Shown: one piece after another, positions 40,963 through 49,045 of the stretch
Numbering within the stretch: the first letter of the stretch is position 1
Layout of the letters: the number at the start of each line of letters is the position of its first letter
Source: Nocardiopsis sinuspersici
GTDB lineage: Bacteria > Actinomycetota > Actinomycetes > Streptosporangiales > Streptosporangiaceae
Assembly: GCA_008638415.1 (NCBI GenBank)
Contig: VWVT01000001.1
Location: 310,001-374,000 of the forward strand
Length of the DNA stretch: 64,000 bases
Direction of reading: 5' to 3'
Translations under genes and position numbers: made by a program
Notes under the pieces: generated by a model
Told to the model about the DNA's origin: nothing
The model's database searches: none
Seen by the model: only the letters and a program-made list of their open reading frames with translations

Positions 40963-41391
40963 TCACGGCCTCTGGTAGCTGGACACCGCGAAACCGAGGC
41001 CGGGGCGGGGCTCGGGCAGGACGAAGGTGACGGTGGTCGTCTCCCCGCCGCTGAGGAAGTCGATGCGCTGGTCGGCCAGCTCCTTCCCATCGGGGCCCTC
41101 CATCACGACCTGCACGCCGGCCGCCGTGCGGGTGCCCTCGTTGCGGACCTCCACGGGCACGTACACGGTGCCGGAGACCTCCCGCATCGGACGGGCCGTG
41201 GTGCTGAAGGCGGGGGGACGGCTCTCACCCGCCAGCCACAGCCAGGCCACGGCCACGACGATCACGAGCAGGACCGCCGCGGACACGGCCAGCATCGTCC
41301 ACTCCGCCGCGCTCCGCTTGTGCGCCTCCTCGTTGTCCTCGCCGTCCCGCTTCCTCTGCTGCCTGTCGCGGCCTCGTTCGTCGCCGCTCAT
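40963..41391 (-). CDS. TIGR02588 family protein
   Basis: 142 residues from ATG 41391, overlapping the TIGR02587 stop. A charged head is followed by one helix (WTMLAVSAAVLLVIVVAVAWLWLAG) and an extracytoplasmic beta-sandwich (VYVPVEVRNEGTRTAAGVQVVMEGP ... GGETTTVTFVLPEPRPGLGFAVSSYQ). The family always accompanies TIGR02587 membrane proteins. Function unknown. Confidence 0.85.
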   Translation of the reverse strand: MSGDERGRDRQQRKRDGEDNEEAHKRSAAEWTMLAVSAAVLLVIVVAVAWLWLAGESRPPAFSTTARPMREVSGTVYVPVEVRNEGTRTAAGVQVVMEGPDGKELADQRIDFLSGGETTTVTFVLPEPRPGLGFAVSSYQRP

Positions 41392-42272
41392 CCCACCACC
41401 AGCCTTCCTGCGCTGCCGCCGATCGCGGCGGGGAATCCGAGTACCACGATCCTGGCCACCGTCTCTTCCAAGGGAGCGTCGAGTGCCAGGTTCTGGAAGA
41501 GCGCGAGCAGCACGGCCGAGACCAGGAGGGACACCAGGTAGGCGGTGACGGTCTCGGTGACCGGGTGCTGGAGCACGCCGCGCTGCGCCCGGCGCTTGCG
41601 CTCGTCGAGGAAGCCGGAGGCGAACACGATCATGTAGGAGACCACCAGGGACAGGGCGATGACGGCCAGCAGCCGTATCCCCCCGACACCGGCCACGAGG
41701 AGCGGTATCTCGTCGGTGGGGGCGATCGCCATCCCGATCACCACCGCGCCGACCGCGGTGATCCCGATGTCCTTGACCGTCGCCTCGGCCCGGGAGTGGC
41801 GGTGCCCGTTCTCCTGGTCCTGCGGCTCCCGGCTGGACGAGCCGCCCACCATGGTGGAGGCCAGCCCCGCGCCGAGCGCGAAGGGGATGGCCTCGTACGT
41901 CAGCCGTCCCACCGCGTCCGCCAGCGGCATCGACCAGGTCACCCTCGCCAGGGCGAACAGGACCACGCCCGCCACGGCGTAGGAGATGCCGACCGCCTGG
42001 ACCGTCTGCATCACGGTGCCGCCGAGGTGGTTCGGGGGCCGGGACCAAAAACCCGTGACGAAGACGAGGAGGAAGACCGGCACGAGGCAGGCGAGCAGGC
42101 CGGCCAGGAGGTAGGGCGGGGAGACGTTCGCCCCCGCCCACCAGGACTCCATCGTGTACAGCAGCGGGATCCCGACGACCATCCCCCCGCTGACGGCCCG
42201 TGCGACGTCCCTGCCCGCCTCGCGCCACTCCTGGCGGGTCCCCTCCCCCGCCGCCCTCCTGCTCCCCGTCAC
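41388..42272 (-). CDS. TIGR02587 family integral membrane protein
   Basis: 294 residues from GTG 42272, chosen because GGAGGCGCAG precedes it; the longer frame to 42440 has a non-family head. Seven to eight helices; landmarks are GMVVGIPLLYTMESWWAG, GRLTYEAIPFALGAGLASTMVG, MAIAPTDEIPLL and VSYMIVFASGF. These match TIGR02587, a membrane family of unknown function co-occurring with TIGR02588. The pair forms a two-gene operon. Confidence 0.85.
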   Translation of the reverse strand: MTGSRRAAGEGTRQEWREAGRDVARAVSGGMVVGIPLLYTMESWWAGANVSPPYLLAGLLACLVPVFLLVFVTGFWSRPPNHLGGTVMQTVQAVGISYAVAGVVLFALARVTWSMPLADAVGRLTYEAIPFALGAGLASTMVGGSSSREPQDQENGHRHSRAEATVKDIGITAVGAVVIGMAIAPTDEIPLLVAGVGGIRLLAVIALSLVVSYMIVFASGFLDERKRRAQRGVLQHPVTETVTAYLVSLLVSAVLLALFQNLALDAPLEETVARIVVLGFPAAIGGSAGRLVVG

Positions 42273-42648
42273 CTGCGCCTCCCTCCGTCGCACGCGTCCC
42301 GGCGCGACCGACCCGGTGCGGAACCGCCCCCTCTCCTGTTCGAGGAGGCCCCTCGAAGACGTGTGGGGATCCGCCGGTCCACCATCCGCTTCCCACAACG
42401 AACGCCAATTACACAACGCGACGCCACGATCACCGGACACGGACCCGGATCCGTTGTCCAGCTGTGATGGGCAGCGGCCCGCCCATCGGGTAGGTAACGG
42501 CCGTGAACAGGCGCACCGAGACGGACAGGCCGGGTCACGGCCGCGCTCGCGAACGCCGGAACCGGGTGATCCGGCCCGCTCTCCTCTGGTCCGGCCAGCA
42601 GGCGATCCGCCCGGTCCGGTCCCTCACCGACCCCGTAGGAGGCACACC
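42273..42648. other. intergenic region between TIGR02587 and small ORF
   Basis: 376 bases with divergent promoters expected. I see no gene, repeat or palindrome that I can support. AGGAGG at 42637 is the ribosome site of the next gene. Confidence 0.5.
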
Positions 42649-42897
42649 GTGAGCACCACCTCGGTCACCACCACCGTCCAGCTCTCCATCAGCCAGCCCG
42701 ACGCCGAGGACGTCAGGGTGTTCTGGCGCGAGGACAACCCCGAACTCCTGGCCCTGGCCCTGGTCGACGTGGCACCCGGGGTGACCCTGCACCTGCACGA
42801 CGACAGCAGGGACCGCCCCTACCTGGACAAACTGATCGCGACCCTGTCCGAGGTACGCGACCGGATGTCCGAGCAGGCCCGGGACCAGGGCGCCTGA
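42649..42897 (+). CDS. small hypothetical protein
   Basis: 82 residues from GTG 42649 with AGGAGG 7 nt upstream. A beta-rich first half (TSVTTTVQLSISQPDAEDVRVFWREDNPELLALALVDVAPGVTLHLHDD) and one C-terminal helix (YLDKLIATLSEVRDRMSEQARD). No family recognised. Single gene. Confidence 0.75.
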   Translation: MSTTSVTTTVQLSISQPDAEDVRVFWREDNPELLALALVDVAPGVTLHLHDDSRDRPYLDKLIATLSEVRDRMSEQARDQGA

Positions 42898-43077
42898 GCC
42901 ACGCCGTCGGGCGGCCGTGCGGCCGCGCGGCCGCCCGCACCCCGCTCCTCAGTGACGTGCTGATCCGGAGTTCTCAGTAAGCTTCGTGGACCGTCCCCTT
43001 TTCCCGAGCGCGCCTCGCCGTGCCCGAGACAGTCGTCGCCCCACCGGCGACCGAAGCAGCCTGGAGCAGACTCTGCC

Positions 43078-44244
43078 GTGTCCATCTTCGAAGCAATCAT
43101 CCTTGGCCTGGTCCAGGGGCTGACCGAGTTCCTCCCGATCTCCTCCAGCGGGCACCTGCGCGTGGTGTCGGCGTTCTTCGGCTGGCCCGATCCCGGCGCC
43201 GCCTTCACTGCCGTCAGCCAGCTCGGCACGGAGCTGGCCGTGCTGATCTACTTCCGGGAGCGGGTCTGGGCGATCCTGTCGACGTGGTCCCGGTCACTGG
43301 TCAACCGGGACCTGCGCGGCGACATCAACGCGCGCATGGGCTGGTACGTCATCCTCGGCTCGGTCCCCATCGTGGTCCTCGGCCTGCTCCTGGAGGAGCA
43401 GATCGACAGCGTCTTCCGGGACCTGCGCCTGATCGCGCTGAACCTCATCGTCTTCGGCGTGATCCTCGGCGTGGTGGACAGGTACACGCGCAAGTACCGG
43501 AGCCTGGAGGACCTCAACGTCCCCCGCGGCCTGACCTTCGGCCTCTTCCAGGCACTCGCCCTGATCCCGGGCGTCTCCCGCTCGGGCGGCACCCTCACGG
43601 GTGGGATGCTGCTCAACTTCCAGCGCAAGGACGCGGCCGAGTACGCCTTCCTGCTGGCGCTGCCCGCGGTCTTCGGCGCGGGCCTGTACAAACTGACCGA
43701 CATCGGTAGCGCCGAGTACGCCGGGTGGGGGGCCACCATCCTGGGAACGGTCATCGCGGGCGTGGTCGGCTTCGTGGTGATCGCCTGGCTGATGCGCTTC
43801 ATCTCCACGCACAGCTTCATGCCGTTCGTCTACTACCGCATCGCCCTGGGCATCCTCGTCCTGGCCCTGGTGAGCTGGGACGTGATCGACCCGCAGGGCG
43901 GCGCCGGGGCACAGCCCGCCGAGAGCGAGATCGTCTCCGAGGAGCGGGGTCCCCAGGAGGAGGACCAGGAGCCCGGATCCGCCTCCGACCCGTCCCCGGA
44001 GCCCTCGGCCGCCCCCTCCGGGCCCTCCGAGGCACCCTCCGGCGGGCCCTCCGACGAAGCCGTTCCGACGGTCGACCCGGTGACCGGCTGGGAGATCGAC
44101 CCCGAGGTGGGGCTTCCGCGCAACCCCGACACCGGCCTGTACTACGACCCGGACCTGGGGATGGACGTGGACTACGACTTCTCGACCGGCATGGCCACCA
44201 ACCCCATCACCGGAGAGACCTACGACCCCACACCGGCCGGTTAG
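43078..44244 (+). CDS. uppP: undecaprenyl-diphosphatase UppP with repeat-rich C-terminal tail
   Basis: 388 residues from GTG 43078. Residues 1-275 are a complete UppP/BacA enzyme: EAIILGLVQGLTEFLPISSSGHL (Glu/Ser motif), and PGVSRSGGTLTGGMLL with the catalytic Arg/Ser. It recycles undecaprenyl diphosphate for peptidoglycan synthesis and gives bacitracin resistance. The usual length is about 270-290. Here about 110 extra residues follow: a Ser/Pro/Glu linker and then repeats of the type DPVTGWEIDPEVG, NPDTGLYYDPDLG, DFSTGMATN, NPITGETYDP. The tail's function is unknown; such Asp-Pro-Thr-Gly repeats look like carbohydrate or wall binding (inference). Confidence 0.95.
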   Translation: MSIFEAIILGLVQGLTEFLPISSSGHLRVVSAFFGWPDPGAAFTAVSQLGTELAVLIYFRERVWAILSTWSRSLVNRDLRGDINARMGWYVILGSVPIVVLGLLLEEQIDSVFRDLRLIALNLIVFGVILGVVDRYTRKYRSLEDLNVPRGLTFGLFQALALIPGVSRSGGTLTGGMLLNFQRKDAAEYAFLLALPAVFGAGLYKLTDIGSAEYAGWGATILGTVIAGVVGFVVIAWLMRFISTHSFMPFVYYRIALGILVLALVSWDVIDPQGGAGAQPAESEIVSEERGPQEEDQEPGSASDPSPEPSAAPSGPSEAPSGGPSDEAVPTVDPVTGWEIDPEVGLPRNPDTGLYYDPDLGMDVDYDFSTGMATNPITGETYDPTPAG

Positions 44245-44354
44245 GCCCGAGCGGCCGGAGTCCCGCCCGGGGCCCGGGCAGGACTCCGGCCGGCGTCCGT
44301 GCAGGACCACGTTCCGTGTGCGGGCGGGAAGCACGCTCGGGCCCCGCGCCGTGG

Positions 44355-44609
44355 TCAGCCGCCGAGGTTCCTCACCGCGGTGTCCAACCGCTGGGCGAGG
44401 GCCTCGGCCTCCTCCCGCGTCGGCTCCCCGCCCCTCTCCGACGCGAGGTCACCGCGGTCGGCCACGCGCAGCGCTCCCTCGTAGCGCGGGTCGTCGAGCT
44501 CGGTCGACTCGACGACCTCGGCCCGGCCCCGGTGGACGATCAGCACCGGGTCGCCGCCCTCCGTACTCAGCAGCCGAGTCACATGCTCGGCACGGACGAT
44601 CTCCACCAC
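44355..44609 (-). CDS. small hypothetical protein
   Basis: 84 residues from ATG 44609. Sequence VEIVRAEHVTRLLSTEGGDPVLIVHRGRAEVVESTELDDPRY then a charged helix. The first half faintly resembles Phd/YefM antitoxins (short beta-hairpin with VLIVHRGRAEVV), but no toxin gene adjoins it. Not assigned. Confidence 0.65.
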   Translation of the reverse strand: MVEIVRAEHVTRLLSTEGGDPVLIVHRGRAEVVESTELDDPRYEGALRVADRGDLASERGGEPTREEAEALAQRLDTAVRNLGG

Positions 44610-45182
44610 TGCCTCCTGGTCGCTGTTCTACCGAAGCACCTGCCTCCCCCCTGCCCGGGTACGGCGACCGGGAACATCCCTCGCGGTCCCCTCGTCCCCG
44701 GCGGCCGCCCCGTCCGACCCGGGCCGGGGGGCGGACACATCCCGGCGGGGAATCCGGCACTCCGTTTCACGTCGGACCGGCACCCCGTTTCAAGTCGGGC
44801 CGGCGTCCCGCCTGTGGGAACCCGCGCATTTCCCCGGGTCCGATATCCCATCCCGGTGAACAACGGGTGACGCCACGTCCCGGCTGCCGGGCGAACACTG
44901 CCTGAACTGGCGTTCTTCCAAATCAACGGGGAGAGGAATTGGGAACCGCCTTCCCCGCCCTTCCCATTACCAGCGAGTAACTCCAGGCCTCCGCGCGCGA
45001 GGCCACGGACGGCGCCGGAGGGCCTGCCGCACCGGGACTCTGGAACGCGGTTCGGTCAATGTGAGCCACGACACTAATATCCGGGGAAAACCCAGGTCGG
45101 GACACCGAAGAAGCCGGATTCCGAGGTTCACCCAGATAACCACGGCACTTGTGTGGCCCGTGTGCATTAAAGTTTCCTTGTT
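44610..45182. other. long intergenic region with a short tandem repeat
   Basis: 573 bases without a supported gene. A 23-bp unit at 44755-44777 repeats imperfectly at 44778-44800, and a third unit begins at 44801. The later part (44880-45180) is AT-richer than its surroundings and may hold the promoter of the next gene. Confidence 0.5.
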
Positions 45183-45620
45183 ATGAGGCATTCAGCGAGA
45201 AGCCCGTCGCCGGAGGACATAACACGATCGGCTCGACAGGGCAATACAGAACTCACCAGGGCACTCTCCGCCTACCTGGGAACCGAACTCACTCCCCGTG
45301 AGTTCATGCTCGCGGACGGAACGCGGGTCGGGGTCGACGGCGCCGACGGGGACCGGCCGACCGTCCTGGCCCAGTTCTCACCCCTGCACGGGCCGCTCAA
45401 GTCGGCACAGCGCAACAAGGTCATCGCGGACGCCTTCAAGCTCGTCTGGCTGCGCGACCGCCACTTCCCGGACGCGCGCGCCCTCCTGGTGCTGGGCGAA
45501 CCCCTCGCCAAGCTCTTCGGCCGCGGCGCCTGGCTGCCCGCGGCGTTCGCCGCCCACGGGATCACGGTCGTCGTCGCCGACGACCAGCACAGAATCCGCG
45601 CTCTTGATATCAGTACGTGA
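45183..45620 (+). CDS. hypothetical protein, possibly nuclease-fold
   Basis: 145 residues from ATG 45183; ATG 45305 is an alternative start. The central part LSAYLGTELTPREFMLADGTRVGVDGADGDRPTVLAQFSP with later AQRNKVIADAFKLVWL and ARALLVLGEPLAKLFG has the order of a PD-(D/E)XK-like core, but I cannot place the key residues. Unknown function. An isolated gene. Confidence 0.65.
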   Translation: MRHSARSPSPEDITRSARQGNTELTRALSAYLGTELTPREFMLADGTRVGVDGADGDRPTVLAQFSPLHGPLKSAQRNKVIADAFKLVWLRDRHFPDARALLVLGEPLAKLFGRGAWLPAAFAAHGITVVVADDQHRIRALDIST

Positions 45621-46018
45621 TCAACGCTTCATAACGCGTTAATAAGCAATCTCTAACATTCGACGCGTCAACGATCCCCGCGGGCCGTCGGCTGCTTCTT
45701 CCGCCCGCTCTCCATCGAAGGTCTTCGGCACCTCCTGCCCGGAGACAGCTGTCTGGAGGGTGTCCCGTGGGTTGTCCCCATGCGGCCGTACTCGCCGGTG
45801 TTCCCCGACCGCGTACCGGAACGGCCCCCCGCGTCCCCGTGTCACGTCCCCGACCGGGCCGCGCCACGCACCCCGCCCCGGCCCCGTACCGCCCGGCCTC
45901 CTGCTCGGCCGGCGGCGCCGCGACCCGATGACCTGCGCACTCCTTCCGACCCCCCACTACCCGTTCACCACGAGAACACGGTGTGCGATCATCCGACCAC
46001 ACTTCCCAAGGAGCAGGT
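45621..46018. other. leader/promoter region of the ABC importer operon
   Basis: 398 bases. Starts AT-rich (45621-45665), consistent with a promoter, then GC-rich. No known riboswitch recognised and no gene supported. Ends with the AAGGAG site of the 35-aa ORF. Confidence 0.45.
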
Positions 46019-46126
46019 ATGGCATCCCCACACCCCGGCCGTCCGGAACCAGCCGGAGGCCACACGGTCCCCCGCGTCCCCGCGTACGTCCGCGCGCCCC
46101 GGCCCGAAGACCTGGACACCGCGTGA
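46019..46126 (+). CDS. 35-aa ORF coupled to ABC ATPase
   Basis: ATG 46019 follows AAGGAGCAGGT, the best ribosome site in the region. The ORF (Pro-rich, MASPHPGRPEPAGGHTVPRV...) ends in a TGA inside the GTGA start of the ATPase gene, which has no ribosome site of its own. It probably drives translation of the importer by coupling. The peptide itself may be dispensable. Confidence 0.6.
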   Translation: MASPHPGRPEPAGGHTVPRVPAYVRAPRPEDLDTA

Positions 46127-46926
46127 GCGACGACAGGATCGAGGTACGCGGACTCACCAAGACCTACGAGGGCGGTGATCCCCGCCGCCCCGCACTCGAC
46201 GGCGTCGACCTGGACATCCCCCGCCGCCGCTTCGTGAGCCTCATCGGCCCCAGCGGCTGCGGCAAGTCCACCCTCCTGCGGGTGATCGCCGGCCTGGAGG
46301 ACCACGACACCGGCACCGTCACGGTCTTCGGCTCCACACCCGAGAGCATGTGCGAGGCCAAGGCGGTGGGCCTGGTCCCCCAGACCCCCGCCCTGCTGCC
46401 GTGGCTGAACGTGCGGCGCAACGTGTCCCTCCCCGCCAGGGTCAACCGCCGGGCGGGTCGGGGCAGCGAGGACCCCGACCTCCTGCTGCGCATGGTCGAC
46501 CTGGAGGACGCCGCCCGCAGGTACCCCCACGAACTGTCCGGCGGGATGAAGCAGCGCGTCGCCATCGCCCGCGCCTTCGGCCTGCGGCCCGACCTGCTGC
46601 TGATGGACGAGCCCTTCTCCGCCCTGGACGAGTTCACCCGCGAGGCGCTCCAGCTCCAGCTCCTGGGCCTGTGGGAGCGGATGTCCACGACGGTCGTGTT
46701 CGTCACCCACTCGGTGCGCGAGGCGGTCACCCTCTCCGACGAGGTCGTCGTGATGTCGGCCCGGCCCGGACGTGTGCACGAGGTGCTGCCCGTCGACCTG
46801 CCCCGCCCCCGCGACGGGGCCGTGGTGACCGGGCCGCTCATGCACGCCCTGGAGGACCGGGTCCGCGCGTCCCTGCAGTCCGCGTGGGAGGTCGGAGCCG
46901 CACCCGACGACCTGGTCCGCCGATGA
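46123..46926 (+). CDS. ABC transporter ATPase, NrtD/SsuB/TauB type
   Basis: 267 residues from GTG 46123. Walker A is IGPSGCGKSTLLRVIAG (about 43), the Q loop LVPQTPALLPWL, the signature ELSGGMKQRVAIARAF, Walker B LLLMDEPFSALDE and the H loop VTHSVREAV. It couples ATP hydrolysis to import, together with the permease and binding lipoprotein encoded next. The importer family moves nitrate, sulfonates, taurine or pyrimidine precursors. The RutA-like enzyme at the end of the operon favours a nitrogen heterocycle. Confidence 0.95.
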   Translation: MSDDRIEVRGLTKTYEGGDPRRPALDGVDLDIPRRRFVSLIGPSGCGKSTLLRVIAGLEDHDTGTVTVFGSTPESMCEAKAVGLVPQTPALLPWLNVRRNVSLPARVNRRAGRGSEDPDLLLRMVDLEDAARRYPHELSGGMKQRVAIARAFGLRPDLLLMDEPFSALDEFTREALQLQLLGLWERMSTTVVFVTHSVREAVTLSDEVVVMSARPGRVHEVLPVDLPRPRDGAVVTGPLMHALEDRVRASLQSAWEVGAAPDDLVRR

Positions 46927-46940
46927 GAGGAGTGGAGACC

Positions 46941-47786
46941 ATGGCCACCAGTACACCCGTGCGCTCCCGCTCCGGAGACGACGCACCCGTGCGCCGCCGC
47001 GGCACGCGCGCACGCGGCTCCGCCCTGAGTCCGGGCGTGTGGCTGCCCACCGCCGTGGCGGTGGTGCTCGTCGGCTTCGCCTGGTCGGCGATCGCCGCGG
47101 ACCAGCCCTACCTCCTGCCACCGCTGTCGGAGGTCGGGGCGATCCTCGTCGAGGACCCCCTGCTGTTCCTGACCAACGCCTGGTCCACACTCAGCATCGC
47201 CCTGCTGGGCGTGGCCTGTGGCGCGGGCACGGCGTTCGTCCTCGCCCTGCTGATGTCGGAGGTCCCGGTACTGCGGCGCGCGATCATGCCGTTGGCGGTG
47301 GTCCTGAACGTGACCCCCGTCGTCGCCCTCGCCCCGGCCCTGGTCGTGGCCTTCGGATTCGGCATGGCCCCCAAGGTCATCGTCACCGCGATCATCACGT
47401 TCTTCCCCGTGCTCATCAACGTGACCACCGGCCTGCGGTCGGTGTCCGTCCCCGTCCTGCACGTCTTCTCGACCCTGCACGCCTCCCGCATGGAGGTGCT
47501 GCTCCGGCTGCGCGTCCCCAGCAGCCTCCCCTACACCCTCGCCGCGCTGCGAGTGGTGTTCCCCCTGTCCATCGTGGGCGCCGTGGTCGCCGAGTTCGTC
47601 GCGGCCGGGTCCTCGAGCGGCCTCGGCACGATGATCCGGAACTCGGCCGCGACCGCCCGCCTGGAGTACGTCTACGCGGCCGTCGCCTGCCTGGCCACGA
47701 TGGGCGTGCTGATGCTCGCACTCATCACCCTCCTCGAACGCAGACTGCTGTTCTGGCACGAGTCCCAGCAGCGAACCACCTCCTAA
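46941..47786 (+). CDS. ABC transporter permease
   Basis: 281 residues. ATG 46941 has GGAG upstream; ATG 46923 overlaps the ATPase stop and is the alternative. Six helices. The permease EAA-type loop is VFSTLHASRMEVLLRLRVPSSLPYTLAALRVVFPLSIVGAVVAEF. SsuC/TauC class. Forms the membrane channel with a homodimer partner. Confidence 0.93.
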   Translation: MATSTPVRSRSGDDAPVRRRGTRARGSALSPGVWLPTAVAVVLVGFAWSAIAADQPYLLPPLSEVGAILVEDPLLFLTNAWSTLSIALLGVACGAGTAFVLALLMSEVPVLRRAIMPLAVVLNVTPVVALAPALVVAFGFGMAPKVIVTAIITFFPVLINVTTGLRSVSVPVLHVFSTLHASRMEVLLRLRVPSSLPYTLAALRVVFPLSIVGAVVAEFVAAGSSSGLGTMIRNSAATARLEYVYAAVACLATMGVLMLALITLLERRLLFWHESQQRTTS

Positions 47787-47795
47787 GGAGTCCCC

Positions 47796-48905
47796 ATGAA
47801 CACTCCGCCCTCGCGCCCCCGCGACCGGCGCCTGCGCCCCGTCCTGGCCACCGCCGCGGCGTCGGTCCTCCTCCTCACCGCGGCGTGCGCCGGGGAGGAG
47901 GCGGCCGACGACACGACCGAGGCCGCCACCGTGATCGACGAGGAGCGCTGCGAGGCCAACCGCGCGGCCGGGACGGTCACCTACATCACCGGCTACCAGT
48001 ACCAGGCCTCCGTCAGCATCCTGGAGGCCGTCGCGGCCGACGCCCTGGGCTACTTCGAGGCCGTGTGCCTGGACGTGGAGATCCAGCCCGGCAGCGGCGA
48101 CACCATCGGCAACTCGCAGCTCGTGTCCGCGGGCACCGCGCACTTCACGTCCCTGGGCAACGAGGCCGAGGTCCTCCAGGCCAACGACGCCGGGCACGAC
48201 GTCATCGGCGTCGCCACCTACGGGCACGTCCCCATCGCCAGCCTCCTGACCGGTACCGGCATCGAGGAGCTCAAGGACCTGGAGGGCACCACCCTGGGCC
48301 ACAAGGGCATGCTGCCCGCGCCGCTGGAGGCCATGCTGGTCGCCGACGGCGTCGACCTCGACAGCATCGAGATCGTGGAGGTGGGCTACGACCCCAGCGT
48401 GCTGCCCCGCGACCAGGTGCAGGCGCTGACCGCGTTCCGCTCCAACGAGCCGTTCCTGCTCTCGGACATGGGCGAGGAGTACAACGAGTGGCTCCCCGAG
48501 GACTACGGTGTCGTCGGCTCGTTCGGCGTGATGGCCACCAACCCCGCGTGGGCCGAGGAGAACCCGACGGCGGTCGAGGACTACCTCCGTGCGCTCTCCC
48601 GCGCCTTCACGTACTGCCAGGAGAACGGTGAGGAGTGCGTCGGGTACGCCGCCGAGCTGGCCGAGGCCGGATACGACGTCGACCACAACCTGCGGATCTG
48701 GACCTCCGAGAGCAGGCTGGTCACCGCCTCCACGCCCGACGACGCCACGGTCGGCTACATCGACCTGAGCCTGACCGAGGCCGAGGGCCAGACGCTCGTC
48801 GACAACGGCCAGCTCGACAAGATGCCCGACGTGGAACCCCTGTTCGACCCCCGCTACCTGGAGGCGGTCCACATCGCCTCCGAGGTGTCCTGGCCCGGCG
48901 AGTAG
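47796..48905 (+). CDS. ABC substrate-binding lipoprotein, NMT1/THI5-like
   Basis: 369 residues, AAGGAG before ATG 47796. A signal peptide with lipobox LLLTAAC (Cys about 33). The mature part is a periplasmic-binding fold (YITGYQYQASVSILEAVAADALGYFEAVCLDVEIQPGSGDTIGNSQLVSAGTAHFTSLGN), as in SsuA/ThiY/NMT1 proteins. It binds the imported compound outside the membrane. The unusual Cys pairs in the mature part (ERCEAN, VCLDV, YCQENGEECVGY) may form disulphides. Substrate unknown. Confidence 0.92.
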   Translation: MNTPPSRPRDRRLRPVLATAAASVLLLTAACAGEEAADDTTEAATVIDEERCEANRAAGTVTYITGYQYQASVSILEAVAADALGYFEAVCLDVEIQPGSGDTIGNSQLVSAGTAHFTSLGNEAEVLQANDAGHDVIGVATYGHVPIASLLTGTGIEELKDLEGTTLGHKGMLPAPLEAMLVADGVDLDSIEIVEVGYDPSVLPRDQVQALTAFRSNEPFLLSDMGEEYNEWLPEDYGVVGSFGVMATNPAWAEENPTAVEDYLRALSRAFTYCQENGEECVGYAAELAEAGYDVDHNLRIWTSESRLVTASTPDDATVGYIDLSLTEAEGQTLVDNGQLDKMPDVEPLFDPRYLEAVHIASEVSWPGE

Positions 48906-49045
48906 GCGCCGAAGAGCACACACGACGACCACGCGCCCCGGTGCCGCGCACGCAGCGCGAAACGCGCGGCGTAGGAGCCGCGCGGCACGGGGCGCACCAC
49001 GCGCACGGCGCACAACGCACGAGAACGACAACCGAGGAGCCAAGG

